From Coriobacteriaceae bacterium (lineage in GTDB: Bacteria; Actinomycetota; Coriobacteriia; Coriobacteriales; Coriobacteriaceae): DNA of 45,249 bases. The stretch lies in NCBI GenBank assembly GCA_902364645.1, contig CABJEP010000002.1, forward strand, positions 70,008 to 115,256. The letters are read 5' to 3'. A program made the translations under genes and the position numbers. A model generated the notes under the pieces. The model ran no database searches, was not told where the DNA came from, and saw nothing but the letters and a program-made list of their open reading frames with translations. This document shows, piece by piece, positions 1-8,246 of this stretch; the first letter of the stretch is position 1, and the number at the start of each line of letters is the position of its first letter.

Positions 1-44
1 CACGCCATCTTTTATCAGCTAACTCGTTGAAGTATGGTGACGAA

Positions 45-135
45 GGCGCAAGGCCGGGAGGGGTTATCTAAGCCGACATCCCGCAGCCGCGAAGCGGCGA
101 GGACGTCGGCGTGATAACCCCGCAGGCCTTGCGCC
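45..135. repeat. Long imperfect intergenic hairpin
   Basis: An inverted repeat of about 90 nt lies just downstream of the stress-protein gene. The outer arms GGCGCAAGGCC (45-55) and GGCCTTGCGCC (125-135) match perfectly. Further pairs follow inwards: GGGTTAT with ATAACCC, GCCGAC with GTCGGC, and GCCGC with GCGGC around a GAA loop. No T-tract follows on the minus strand, so a simple intrinsic terminator is not evident. It could act as an mRNA 3'-end hairpin or be a dispersed palindromic element. Confidence 0.7.
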
Positions 136-148
136 GACGGGAAGGAAC

Positions 149-586
149 CTACTTCACGACCAGGATGTCGCAGTCCGTATTGCGCAGCAGGAACGTCGAA
201 ATCGAACCCAGCAGCGCATACTTGATCGAGGACAGGCCGCGGGCGCCGCAGAGCACCAGGTCGGGCTTGACCACGTCGAGCATCTCGTCTTTGAGCGTCT
301 CACGAATACGGCCGGCGCGAATCATGACTTCGACCTCGGGAATGTCGGGATTGGCCTTGGCCTCTTCGAGCTGCTTGGCGATGGAGTTCTTAAATGCCTC
401 CTCTAGGCCGTTGACCAGATCGACCGGATAGGAACCGGCGCTCTCGAGCGCCGTGGAATCGATAACGTGGCCGATGATTAGCTTGGCGCCGTTGTTCGCG
501 GCGACCTTGATGGCGCGTGCGAGCACAAAATCCTGCTGTTCAGTACCGTCGAGTGAAACAAATACCTTGGTGTAGCCCTCGTTCAT
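149..586 (-). CDS. Universal stress protein, ATP-binding type (UspA family)
   Basis: A 145-residue single-domain universal stress protein, the usual length for the family. The N-terminus KVFVSLDGTEQQD fits beta-1 of the Usp fold. The C-terminal GARG-x9-GS pattern (within GARGLSSIKYALLGS) is the ATP-binding signature, which places it in the nucleotide-binding (MJ0577-like) group rather than the UspA group that lacks it. The start is supported by AAGGAGG shortly upstream on the minus strand. It is transcribed divergently from uppP and appears monocistronic. The role is cytoplasmic stress or growth-arrest tolerance; the actual signal cannot be read from sequence. Confidence 0.93.
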   Translation of the reverse strand: MNEGYTKVFVSLDGTEQQDFVLARAIKVAANNGAKLIIGHVIDSTALESAGSYPVDLVNGLEEAFKNSIAKQLEEAKANPDIPEVEVMIRAGRIRETLKDEMLDVVKPDLVLCGARGLSSIKYALLGSISTFLLRNTDCDILVVK

Positions 587-681
587 GGTTTCCTCCTTGG
601 TCTATCGCACGGGCACGGGGCTCGTGCATCGGGCGGGCGCGGGCGCGTTGGCCGCCGGACACTTTATCTTGTTGCAGTTAT

Positions 682-697
682 ACCCAAGGATTTGGGT
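682..697. promoter_or_regulatory. Dyad in the uspA/uppP divergent promoter region
   Basis: ACCCAA-GGAT-TTGGGT is a perfect 6-bp dyad with a 4-bp centre in the 248-bp gap between the divergent uspA and uppP starts. On the minus strand it directly abuts a TATAAC hexamer that could be the uspA -10, so it may be an operator. A GATAAT hexamer around 768-773 is a possible uppP -10. Neither promoter has a good -35, so the promoter calls are weak. Confidence 0.35.
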
Positions 698-834
698 TTG
701 ACCGCTCGCAATTCTGTGAACGGGCGAGTTTTTTGGTAAGGGTAGGCGCAGGCGCGCCGCCAACGGTTGATAATGGGACATCGCCCGCACCGTCCGCAGA
801 ACAATATCGGCGGGTGTCTAACGAGGGGGTCCCT

Positions 835-1815
835 TTGGATATCATCGAGCTTTTAAAATCTGCCTTCATGGGCCTGGTCGAGGGCATCACCGAATGGCTG
901 CCCGTTTCGTCGACGGGCCACATGATCTTGGTGGACGAGTTCGTCAAGATGAACGTGAGCGAGACGTTCTGGAATATGTTCCTGGTCGTGATTCAGCTCG
1001 GCGCCATTCTGGCCGTCTGCGTGCTGTTTTTCCACGAGCTCAACCCGTTCTCGCCCAGCAAGGGCAAGGAGGGCCGTCGCGACACCTGGGTGCTGTGGGG
1101 CAAGATTGTGCTCGGTTGCATTCCTGCGGCGGCGATCGGCCTGCCGCTCAACGACTGGATGGAGGAGCATTTCTACAACGCTCCCGTCGTGGCGCTGGCG
1201 CTCATTGTGTACGGCGTGCTGTTTATCGTGATCGAGAACTGGCGCGCGAGCAAGCGCGAGGAAATGGCCGTTGCCGGTTCGTTTGGTTCGCGTGCTGTGG
1301 TGTCGGGTGGACGTCCCGCCGGTGCGCACTTTGCGGCGCCCGCCGCGGCTACCGCTGAGGATGAGGACGATGACGAGAACCTGGACTTTGGTTCCATCGC
1401 CACGCTCGAGGACCTCAGCTGGAAGACTGCGCTGGGTATCGGCTGCTTCCAGGTGCTTTCGCTGGTGCCTGGTACGTCTCGCTCCGGTTCTACCATCATC
1501 GGCGGCCTGCTGCTGGGCTGCACGCGCTCGGTGGCGTCTAAGTTCACGTTCTTCCTGGCTATTCCTGTTATGTTTGGCGCAAGTGCGCTCAAGCTGGTCA
1601 AGTACTTTATTAAGGGCGGCACGTTCGGCACCAACGAGATCGCCATCTTGGGCGTGGGCTGCATCGTGGCCTTTGTGGTGTCGCTCATTGCCATCAAGTG
1701 GCTTATGGGCTTCGTCCGCCGTCACGACTTTAAGTGCTTCGGCGTCTACCGCATCATCCTGGGCATCGTGGTGCTCGCATACTTCTTCGTTCTGGAGCCT
1801 ATGCTCGGCCTGTAA
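835..1815 (+). CDS. uppP: Undecaprenyl-diphosphatase UppP (BacA)
   Basis: Integral membrane enzyme that dephosphorylates undecaprenyl diphosphate to recycle the lipid carrier for peptidoglycan; overproduction gives bacitracin resistance. The family's first motif GLVEGITEWLPVSSTGH is at residues 13-29 and the second, PGTSRSGST, is in the C-terminal half. I choose the TTG at 835 (preceded by GAGGGGG), because it begins the family-typical IIELLKSAFMGLVEG helix; reading further upstream adds sequence with no family resemblance. The protein is 326 residues, against about 265-280 usually. The extra length is an Ala/Gly-rich then strongly acidic segment (about residues 142-190, containing EDEDDDEN) between membrane segments. 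Confidence 0.93.
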   Translation: MDIIELLKSAFMGLVEGITEWLPVSSTGHMILVDEFVKMNVSETFWNMFLVVIQLGAILAVCVLFFHELNPFSPSKGKEGRRDTWVLWGKIVLGCIPAAAIGLPLNDWMEEHFYNAPVVALALIVYGVLFIVIENWRASKREEMAVAGSFGSRAVVSGGRPAGAHFAAPAAATAEDEDDDENLDFGSIATLEDLSWKTALGIGCFQVLSLVPGTSRSGSTIIGGLLLGCTRSVASKFTFFLAIPVMFGASALKLVKYFIKGGTFGTNEIAILGVGCIVAFVVSLIAIKWLMGFVRRHDFKCFGVYRIILGIVVLAYFFVLEPMLGL

Positions 1816-1859
1816 CTTGGTTGACGCTGCGCGGCGGCCAGAGCGACAGCTTGTCATTC

Positions 1860-1902
1860 AAAGAGGGTGGCATGACCAAAAGGTCTATGCTGCCCTCTTT
1901 TT
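1860..1902 (+). terminator. Intrinsic terminator after uppP
   Basis: AAAGAGGG plus GGCAT pairs with ATGCTGCCCTCTTT across a short loop containing ACCAAAAGGT, followed by a run of T. It is a typical rho-independent terminator 45 nt after the uppP stop. Confidence 0.8.
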
Positions 1903-1950
1903 TGGGCGATGGGGTGGGTCCGATGGTGGCGCACGGAGTCGTGGTGTGAT

Positions 1951-1981
1951 TTGCGTCGGTGTCCGCGCGGCTCGGTATACT
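1951..1981 (+). promoter_or_regulatory. Probable promoter of the helicase gene
   Basis: TTGCGT (1951-1956) and TATACT (1976-1981) with a 19-bp spacer lie about 60 bp before the helicase start. The -10 is good; the spacer is slightly long. Confidence 0.45.
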
Positions 1982-2042
1982 GGTACGGCTCAAACTATGG
2001 CGCTGCCCGCAGGCGCGCCGTCCGTCAGATGAGGAGTCGCCC

Positions 2043-4943
2043 ATGACCCAGCCCTTGCCCTGGGAAAAGAACGCCGCGGTACCCGTGCCGCCCGCGCCGG
2101 AACCCGTGCCACTCGATGCATACACCGCCCCCGCTGCGCCGGAGCCCGAGCTCGTTCCGCTCGACATCTACGACGCTCCCGCGCCGGCACCTGCGCCCGC
2201 CAAGCCGCTTGTCGACATCGACAGCCTTAATCCCGCCCAGCGCGAGGCGGTCTTGACCACCGAGGGACCGCTGCTGGTGCTCGCCGGCGCCGGCTCGGGC
2301 AAGACCCGCGTCTTGACCTTCCGCATCGCACATATGCTCGGCGACCTGGGTGTTAAGCCTTGGCAGGTTCTTGCCATCACGTTTACCAACAAGGCTGCGG
2401 CCGAGATGCGCGAGCGTCTGGCGGCACTCATCCCAAGCGGCACCCGTGGCATGTGGGTGTGCACCTTCCATGCCATGTGCGTGCGCATGCTGCGCGAGGA
2501 CGCCGACCTGCTGGGCTACACCGGCCAGTTCACCATCTACGATGACGATGACTCAAAGCGCATGGTGCGCGACATTATGCAGGCGCTCGGCATTGAGCAA
2601 AAGCAGTTCCCCATCAACATGATCCGCAGCAAGATCAGCTCTGCTAAAAACGCCATGATCGGGCCCGAGGACATGCTCAAGAGCGCCGATAGCCCCAACG
2701 ACAAAAAGGCCGCGCAAGTCTACCTGGAGCTGGAGCGCCGCCTGCGCGCCGCCAACGCGATGGACTTCGACGACCTGCTCGTGCGCACGCTCGAGCTACT
2801 GCGCACCCGCCCCGAGGTGCTCGACAAGTACCAAGAGCGCTTCCGCTACATTAGCGTCGACGAATATCAGGACACCAACCACGTCCAGTACGAAATCGCC
2901 AACCTGCTGGCCGCCAAGTACCAAAACCTCATGGTCGTGGGCGACGACGACCAGTCCATTTATAGCTGGCGTGGCGCCGATATCACCAACATCTTGGACT
3001 TTGAGCAGGACTTTAAAAACTGCAAGACCGTCAAGTTGGAGCAGAACTATCGCTCCACGGGTCACATCCTGAGCGCCGCCAATGCCGTTGTTCGCCACAA
3101 CTCGCAGCGCAAGGACAAGCGCCTGTTTACGGCCGAGGGCGATGGCGAGAAGATTCAGGCTTTCCAGGCAAGCGACGAGCGCGACGAAGGTCGCTGGATT
3201 GCCGGCGAGATCGAAAAGCTGCATGCCAAGGGTACGAGCTACGACGATATCGCCGTGTTCTACCGCACCAACGCCCAGTCGCGTATCCTCGAAGATATGT
3301 TCCTGCGCGCGGGCGTGCCCTACAAGATCGTCGGCGGCACGCGATTCTTCGACCGCGCCGAGATTCGCGACGTCATGGCCTACCTCAAGATGATCGTGAA
3401 CCCGGCCGACGAGATGAGCGTCAAGCGCGTCATCAACACGCCGCGCCGCGGCATCGGCTCCACCTCGATCCAAAAGATCGAGCAGCTGGCGCGCGACAAC
3501 CGCTGCTCGTTCTTCCAGGCCTGCGAGATCGCAACAGCCGAGACGGGCATGTTTAGTGCCAAGGTGCGCAACGGCCTGTCGAGTTTTGTGGCGCTGGTGC
3601 GCGAGGGCCGCCGCATGGACGGCGAGCTCAAGGACGTCGTCGAGATGATTGTCGATAAGACGGGCCTGCTGCAGGCGTTTCGCGCCGAGGGCACCATGGA
3701 GTCCGAGAGCCGCGCCGAGAACATCCAGGAATTCCTGGGCGTCGCCGCCGAATTTGAGGAGACGCACGAGGATATCGAGGGTACGCTCGAGAGTCTAGAA
3801 GAGCTGCGCGCGGCCGGTGTTGCCGACGTGCCGTCCGTCGCCGAGTCCGAGTCCGCCGTGGTGAGTGCGCCCGCGTCCGAGCCGGGGCCGTCCGCTCCGG
3901 CATCCTCGTTTGAGGCACTTGTCGGCGCTCGTGACGCCGCGGGCTCCAATCCGCTCGATAGCCTAGCCGCCCCGGCGCTCTCGCCGCAGGATGCCCTGGC
4001 CGCCGCCATCGCGGGCAACGCGTATGCCGTGCCAACAGAGCTACCGGCGGGCGTCGTGCATGCCGACGAGATCGAGCGCACCTACGGTCCGCTCACCTGT
4101 AAGGCACTGCCGGCACTCATGGAGTGGCTGGCCCTGCGCTCCGACTTGGATTCCCTGGCCGGCGAGACGCATGCCATTACCATGATGACCATCCACTCCG
4201 CCAAGGGCCTGGAGTTCCCGGCGGTGTTCGTGGCCGGCATGGAGGAGGGTATCTTCCCGCACGTGCACGACTTTGGCGGCAGCGATGACCCGGGCAAGCT
4301 CGAGGAGGAGCGTCGCCTGGCCTACGTTGCCATCACGCGTGCCCGTAAGCGCCTGTTCCTGACCTATGCGGCCACGCGTCGCACCTACGGCTCGACCTCT
4401 GCCAACCCGCGCTCTCGCTTCCTCAACGAGATTCCGTTTGAGGATATCGAGTTTAGCGGTATCGGTTCTGCCGGTTTTGAGGGCACGGGCTGGGAGAAAC
4501 GCGGCGACCGTCACGGCACCTTTGGCTCGGGCATGGGCTCGGATATGTATGGCGGCAAGGTGTTTGGCTCGCATACGCGCTCGACCGGCGGTTCCGGTTC
4601 GCGCGGCGGATCGAGCTTCGACGATTTCTTTGGCGGCAGCAGCTATGGGACCGAGCGCCATCGTGGGGTCTCGCCCGACGCCGGCCGTGTTGCCTCGACC
4701 TTTGGCTCGGGCGCGCCGCGAGCCAAAAAGCCGTCGTCCAAGGTGTCGCCGACGGTGGAGCGCAAGGTCGATCGCGCCAGCGCGTCGCAGGACTTTGCCG
4801 CGGGCGATACCGTGAGCCACAAGACCTTTGGCACGGGTACCGTGATCTCGGTCGCCGGAGACATGATCGAGGTGCAGTTCGAAAAAACCGGCCAGACCAA
4901 AAAGCTCATGAAGGGCTTCGCACCTATCGTCAAGCTGTCGTAA
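2043..4943 (+). CDS. pcrA: ATP-dependent DNA helicase, PcrA/UvrD family
   Basis: Superfamily 1A 3'-5' helicase for nucleotide excision repair, mismatch repair and clearing of replication/transcription conflicts. With the ATG at 2043 (GAGGAG 7 nt upstream) it has 966 residues. Visible motifs: Q-motif LNPAQREAV (62-70), Walker A AGAGSGKT (81-88), Walker B/motif II DEYQDT (about 272-277), motif III VGDDDQSIYSWRGA, QNYRS, the TIHSAKGLEF motif and VAITRARKRL. The C-terminus is the small Tudor-like domain typical of PcrA (FAAGDTVSHKTFGTGTVI), which in Bacillus contacts RNA polymerase. Two oddities: a Pro/Ala/Glu-rich N-terminal extension of about 55 residues, and an Ala/Ser/Pro-rich insertion at about 585-700 in the 2B region. 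A Gly/Ser-rich linker precedes the Tudor-like domain. Confidence 0.95.
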   Translation: MTQPLPWEKNAAVPVPPAPEPVPLDAYTAPAAPEPELVPLDIYDAPAPAPAPAKPLVDIDSLNPAQREAVLTTEGPLLVLAGAGSGKTRVLTFRIAHMLGDLGVKPWQVLAITFTNKAAAEMRERLAALIPSGTRGMWVCTFHAMCVRMLREDADLLGYTGQFTIYDDDDSKRMVRDIMQALGIEQKQFPINMIRSKISSAKNAMIGPEDMLKSADSPNDKKAAQVYLELERRLRAANAMDFDDLLVRTLELLRTRPEVLDKYQERFRYISVDEYQDTNHVQYEIANLLAAKYQNLMVVGDDDQSIYSWRGADITNILDFEQDFKNCKTVKLEQNYRSTGHILSAANAVVRHNSQRKDKRLFTAEGDGEKIQAFQASDERDEGRWIAGEIEKLHAKGTSYDDIAVFYRTNAQSRILEDMFLRAGVPYKIVGGTRFFDRAEIRDVMAYLKMIVNPADEMSVKRVINTPRRGIGSTSIQKIEQLARDNRCSFFQACEIATAETGMFSAKVRNGLSSFVALVREGRRMDGELKDVVEMIVDKTGLLQAFRAEGTMESESRAENIQEFLGVAAEFEETHEDIEGTLESLEELRAAGVADVPSVAESESAVVSAPASEPGPSAPASSFEALVGARDAAGSNPLDSLAAPALSPQDALAAAIAGNAYAVPTELPAGVVHADEIERTYGPLTCKALPALMEWLALRSDLDSLAGETHAITMMTIHSAKGLEFPAVFVAGMEEGIFPHVHDFGGSDDPGKLEEERRLAYVAITRARKRLFLTYAATRRTYGSTSANPRSRFLNEIPFEDIEFSGIGSAGFEGTGWEKRGDRHGTFGSGMGSDMYGGKVFGSHTRSTGGSGSRGGSSFDDFFGGSSYGTERHRGVSPDAGRVASTFGSGAPRAKKPSSKVSPTVERKVDRASASQDFAAGDTVSHKTFGTGTVISVAGDMIEVQFEKTGQTKKLMKGFAPIVKLS

Positions 4944-4950
4944 TCCCAGC

Positions 4951-5080
4951 GGACCTGGGCGGGCGTATAGGGCAACATCGCCTGCTCGGACAGTCCTGCG
5001 CAAGACGGAGAGCACATTAAGTGCTCTCCTTTGCGTGCGGAACTCGCGATCGATGTTGCCCTATACGCCCGCCCAGGTCC
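4951..5080. repeat. 130-nt intergenic hairpin with perfect 30-bp arms
   Basis: Bases 4951-4980 and 5051-5080 are exact reverse complements (30 of 30). Inside them GGAGAGCAC (5007-5015) pairs with GTGCTCTCC (5021-5029) around ATTAA, with partly paired flanks (CGCAA with TTGCG). The whole interval can therefore fold as one long rod starting 7 nt after the helicase stop. The inner hairpin is followed only by TTTG, so it is a weak terminator at best. It may be a non-autonomous mobile palindrome, an mRNA-stability element or a small structured RNA. Confidence 0.85.
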
Positions 5081-5096
5081 TTAGATAACGCTGCTT

Positions 5097-5125
5097 GCGA
5101 ACGTCGCTCTGCTCGTTCGCTTTTT
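5097..5125 (+). terminator. Intrinsic terminator
   Basis: GCGAACG (5097-5103) pairs with CGTTCGC (5114-5120), followed by TTTTT. It is the likely end of helicase transcription. Confidence 0.6.
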
Positions 5126-5165
5126 GGTCTGGAGAGCCGGGTGGGCTGATATATAGATACGAGTA

Positions 5166-5197
5166 GGGGCTCCTCCGTTGATGAACGGGGGAGCCCC
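5166..5197 (+). terminator. Second intrinsic terminator, possibly bidirectional
   Basis: GGGGCTCCTCCGTT (5166-5179) and AACGGGGGAGCCCC (5184-5197) form a strong stem with a GATG loop and one internal mismatch, followed by TTGTTTCGTTTT. It sits between the converging helicase and mannose-6-phosphate isomerase genes and may serve both. Confidence 0.7.
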
Positions 5198-5224
5198 TTG
5201 TTTCGTTTTGGTTGTTGTTGCGAC

Positions 5225-6157
5225 CTAGAGGTGGCTGATGATCAGTTCCATCTTGCCTTTGAGGTCAATGGAGCTGACGGTACTGGGTGCCAGCAGGTGA
5301 CTGCCCTTGTGGACGGGGTCGCCGCAGACGGTGCCTTCGCCGTCGATGACCGACAGGCACATGAAGGGCCAGCGCTGCTCGAGGGTCTTGCTGCCGTCGA
5401 CGCGCACGCGATCGACGGTGTAGCAGGGGTTGGACTCGAGCTCGGTCACGCCATCGACCTCGGGCGCGGTCACCGTGCCGTCGGTCGGAGCCTGCGCGTT
5501 AAAGTCGATGCAATCGAGGCTCTGCTCAATGTGCAGCGGGCGCAGCTTGCCGTCGGTGCCGGGGCGGTCGTAGTCGTACAGGCGATACGTCACGTCGCTC
5601 GATTGCTGCGTCTCTAAAATGAGCGTGCCGGTCTTGATGGCGTGCACGGTACCGGAATCAATCTGGAAAAAGTCACCCTTGTGAATCGGCAGCACGTTGA
5701 GCATGTCGTCCCAGTGGCCGTCTTCGATCATCTGTGCGGCCTCGGCACGATCCTTGGCGCGCTGCCCGACGATAATCGTGGCGCCGGGCTCGCAGTCCAG
5801 CACGTACCAGCACTCGGTCTTGCCCAGGCTACCGTTCTCATGCTCGGCGGCATACTCGTCGTTGGGATGAATCTGGATCGAAAGGTCGTCCTTGGCGTCC
5901 AGGATCTTAATGAGCAGCGGGAACTCCTTGCCCTCGCAGTTGCCAAAGAGCTCGCGGTGCTCGGCCCACAGCCACGACAGTGTGTGGCCGGCATACGGGC
6001 CCTCCGCGATCTGGCAGTCGCCGTTGGGGTGTGCCGAGATGGCCCAGCACTCACCGATGGGACCCTCGGGAATGTCGTAACCAAATACGGTTTCGAGCTG
6101 GCGGCCGCCCCAGATCTTCTCGTGGAAGATCGGCGTCAGTTTAATCAAATCGGACAT
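5225..6157 (-). CDS. manA: Mannose-6-phosphate isomerase, class I
   Basis: Zinc-dependent cupin enzyme interconverting mannose-6-phosphate and fructose-6-phosphate. The 310-residue length fits the short bacterial class (Bacillus ManA/Pmi type). Visible features are FHEKIWGGRQL near the N-terminus, the zinc-ligand segment QIHPNDEYAAEHENG, and SGTVHAI with LILETQQSSDVTYRLYDYDR, which carry the remaining ligands and the substrate-binding Arg. I take the ATG at 6157 because GGGGG is 7 nt upstream; an ATG two codons earlier is too close to it. The GntR gene lies 75 nt upstream on the same strand, so the two are probably co-transcribed and the regulator may sense a related sugar phosphate. Confidence 0.93.
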   Translation of the reverse strand: MSDLIKLTPIFHEKIWGGRQLETVFGYDIPEGPIGECWAISAHPNGDCQIAEGPYAGHTLSWLWAEHRELFGNCEGKEFPLLIKILDAKDDLSIQIHPNDEYAAEHENGSLGKTECWYVLDCEPGATIIVGQRAKDRAEAAQMIEDGHWDDMLNVLPIHKGDFFQIDSGTVHAIKTGTLILETQQSSDVTYRLYDYDRPGTDGKLRPLHIEQSLDCIDFNAQAPTDGTVTAPEVDGVTELESNPCYTVDRVRVDGSKTLEQRWPFMCLSVIDGEGTVCGDPVHKGSHLLAPSTVSSIDLKGKMELIISHL

Positions 6158-6232
6158 GTTCATACCCCCATGGTGTTGTGCGGTCGCCCACTCTAAACGA
6201 GCCATAACGTGCGCCCGCATGACTACAAAAAC

Positions 6233-6952
6233 CTATGCCAACGTTACGTTGTGCAGCTCAAAGCGGTCGCCGACGTTGCGCGAAATCGAGTACTCAAAGG
6301 CGTTGCCGCTATCCAAAAAGCCAATCTGGTTGAGCTCGAGCAGGGGAGCGCCGGGTTCGGTGTCCAGGCGCTCAGCCTCTTCCTCGGTTGCCGCTACGGC
6401 GCGGATGGTGCGGTGGAAGCTCGAAATCTTCAGCCCGCATTGCTCGCGGATGAAGCTGTAGACCGATCCATACAGGTCTTTCTTTTTAAGGCCCGGTATC
6501 AGCTCGAGAGGCATGTAGGTGTACTCGATGACGATGGGCTTCTCGTTGACCTGGCGCACGCGCACGATGTGATAGGCAAAGTCGTCCTCGGCAATTCCCA
6601 GCTGAGTAGCGACGTCCGCCGGTGGATTGACAATCGAGAAATCGTAGACCACCGAGGTCACCTTCTCCCCGCGGTGCTCATACGAAAAACCCTGGGCGCG
6701 GTCATTTTTGCCCTGGAAAAATGCCTGGTCGGGGAGACCCGCCGTGTCCTTAACGTAGGTGCCCGACCCGCGCCGGCTGGTGACAAGGCCCTCCTCGGTG
6801 ATCTGCTCGATAGCTCGTTTGACGGTGATTTTGGAAACGCTATAGAGCTCGCAGAACTCAACGACGGTGGGTAGCTTGTCGCCCGGCTTAAGGGAGCCGT
6901 CCTCGATGCTTCGACGGATATCTGCAGCTATCGCCTCGTATTTGGGAATCAT
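6233..6952 (-). CDS. GntR-family transcriptional regulator (HutC/UTRA type)
   Basis: A 239-residue regulator with an N-terminal winged helix-turn-helix (about 1-70; PGDKLPTVVEFCELYSVSKI then RAIEQITEEGLV and the wing GSGTYV) and a C-terminal UTRA ligand-binding domain (about 90-235; IEYTYMPLELIPGL is typical). UTRA regulators of this type bind phosphorylated sugars or similar small molecules and usually repress a neighbouring catabolic gene. It starts at 6952 behind AAAGGAGG and lies directly upstream of manA. A TATACT hexamer on the minus strand (6989-6994) is a likely -10. The target and effector are not evident. Confidence 0.9.
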   Translation of the reverse strand: MIPKYEAIAADIRRSIEDGSLKPGDKLPTVVEFCELYSVSKITVKRAIEQITEEGLVTSRRGSGTYVKDTAGLPDQAFFQGKNDRAQGFSYEHRGEKVTSVVYDFSIVNPPADVATQLGIAEDDFAYHIVRVRQVNEKPIVIEYTYMPLELIPGLKKKDLYGSVYSFIREQCGLKISSFHRTIRAVAATEEEAERLDTEPGAPLLELNQIGFLDSGNAFEYSISRNVGDRFELHNVTLA

Positions 6953-7072
6953 GGAACCTCCTTTCCGGCTTGATTGAGTACAGAAGAAAGTATAGTCAAC
7001 ACCTAAGCATCCCTATTGCGTTTTTGAAAAGTTCGAGAAAGGTTTAATTAAAAAACGCTTCTCTTTAAAAAC

Positions 7073-7084
7073 TAGAGCGCTCTA
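7073..7084. promoter_or_regulatory. Perfect 12-bp palindrome in the gntR/glk gap
   Basis: TAGAGCGCTCTA is a perfect palindrome in an AT-rich setting within the 340-bp gap between the divergent gntR and glucokinase genes. It is a candidate operator. It does not match the TGGTTACTACCA operators of the other GntR locus. Confidence 0.4.
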
Positions 7085-7197
7085 AATGAATATGCATTCG
7101 AATAATGTGGTATTGAGCAAATTGATCGACTCGAGGATGGGGTTGAGCCGTTTTACCGCCCAACGAACCAAATACCATGCCCTGCGTTTTCACAGAT

Positions 7198-7239
7198 AAA
7201 ACCTGCCAAAACAAACCTGTCCCTTTTTGGCAGGTTTTT
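7198..7239 (+). terminator. Orphan intrinsic terminator upstream of glucokinase
   Basis: AAAACCTGCCAAAA (7198-7211) pairs perfectly with TTTTGGCAGGTTTT (7225-7238). No plus-strand gene precedes it, and the glucokinase start is only 54 nt downstream. It may end a short untranslated leader RNA starting in the 6990-7190 region, or act as an attenuator. I see no known riboswitch in the 110 nt before it. Confidence 0.65.
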
Positions 7240-7292
7240 GCCTTGGGAGCGGTACCATACAGGCAATGTTTAAACGAGAAAGGCGGGCTCCC

Positions 7293-8246
7293 ATGGAACC
7301 TAAGCAGTATTACATCGGCATCGACGTCGGCGGCACTTCGGTTAAGGAGGGCCTGTTCGACGAGGATGGTAACCTGCTGGCCAAGGCCAGCGTGCCCACG
7401 CCGCCTATCGTTGACGCCGCGGGCTTTGCCGCGGTGACCGAGGCTATCGACCAGGTGGTCGCCAAGGCCCAGATTCCGCGCGCCTTTGTGGCGGGTATTG
7501 GCCTGGCCGTTCCGTGCCCCATCCCGGCATCGGGCGATGCCAAGGTCAAGGCCAACATTGCCATTAACCTGCCCGAGCTAAGAGTCGCCATTCAGGAGCA
7601 CTGCCCCGACGCGGTTGTTAAATACGAGAACGATGCCAACGCCGCTGCCATGGGCGAGGCCTGGCTCGGCTCTGCCAAGGGCGTACAGAACGTGGTGATG
7701 GTCACCATTGGTACCGGCGTGGGTGGCGGCGTTATCGTCAACGGCGACGTGGTGTCGGGCGTTGTGGGCGCCGGCGGCGAGATTGGCCACATGTGCCTGA
7801 ACCCCGAAGAGGAGCGCACCTGCGGCTGCGGCGGACATGGCCACCTGGAGCAGTATTCCAGCGCCACCGGCGTGGTGAGCAACTACCTTGCCGAGTGCAA
7901 AAAGGCCGGCGTCGAGCCCATCGAGCTCACTGGGCCTTCTGATTCCAAGGACGTGTTCCAGGCCTGCCGCGAGGGCGACAAGCTCGCGCTGGCCGCGGCC
8001 GATACCATGGCCGACTATCTCGGCCGCGCACTGGCGCTTATCGCCAACGTGGTTGATCCCGAGATGTTCCTCATCGGCGGCGGCGCCTCCGCCTCGGCCG
8101 ATGTCTACCTCGACAAGGTCCGCGAGCACTTTAAGCAGTACGCGCTTTCCGCCTCGCGCGAGACGCCCATTAAGGTCGCTTCGCTCGAAAACGACGCCGG
8201 CATCATCGGTGCCGCCTACGTAGCCCTGCGCGCCGCCGGCAAATAG
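7293..8246 (+). CDS. ROK-family glucokinase
   Basis: Cytoplasmic sugar kinase phosphorylating glucose with ATP, feeding glycolysis; some ROK kinases prefer N-acetylated amino sugars. With the ATG at 7293 (GAAAGGCGG upstream) it has 317 residues, normal for the family. Motifs: phosphate loop GIDVGGTSVKEGLFDEDG, ENDANAAAMGEAW with the catalytic Asp, TIGTGVGGGVIVNG, and the ROK signature beginning GEIGHM. In the zinc site the usual CxCGxxGC reads CGCGGHGH, so the third Cys is His. A C-terminal GGGAS motif is also present. The gene appears monocistronic. Confidence 0.9.
   Translation: MEPKQYYIGIDVGGTSVKEGLFDEDGNLLAKASVPTPPIVDAAGFAAVTEAIDQVVAKAQIPRAFVAGIGLAVPCPIPASGDAKVKANIAINLPELRVAIQEHCPDAVVKYENDANAAAMGEAWLGSAKGVQNVVMVTIGTGVGGGVIVNGDVVSGVVGAGGEIGHMCLNPEEERTCGCGGHGHLEQYSSATGVVSNYLAECKKAGVEPIELTGPSDSKDVFQACREGDKLALAAADTMADYLGRALALIANVVDPEMFLIGGGASASADVYLDKVREHFKQYALSASRETPIKVASLENDAGIIGAAYVALRAAGK

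Noticed and set aside
61..5090. Shared word TTATCTAAG/CTTAGATAA in or beside the two long hairpins (about 64-72 and 5080-5088)
   Set aside because: It lies inside one hairpin but outside the other, and nine bases are too few to claim a common element.
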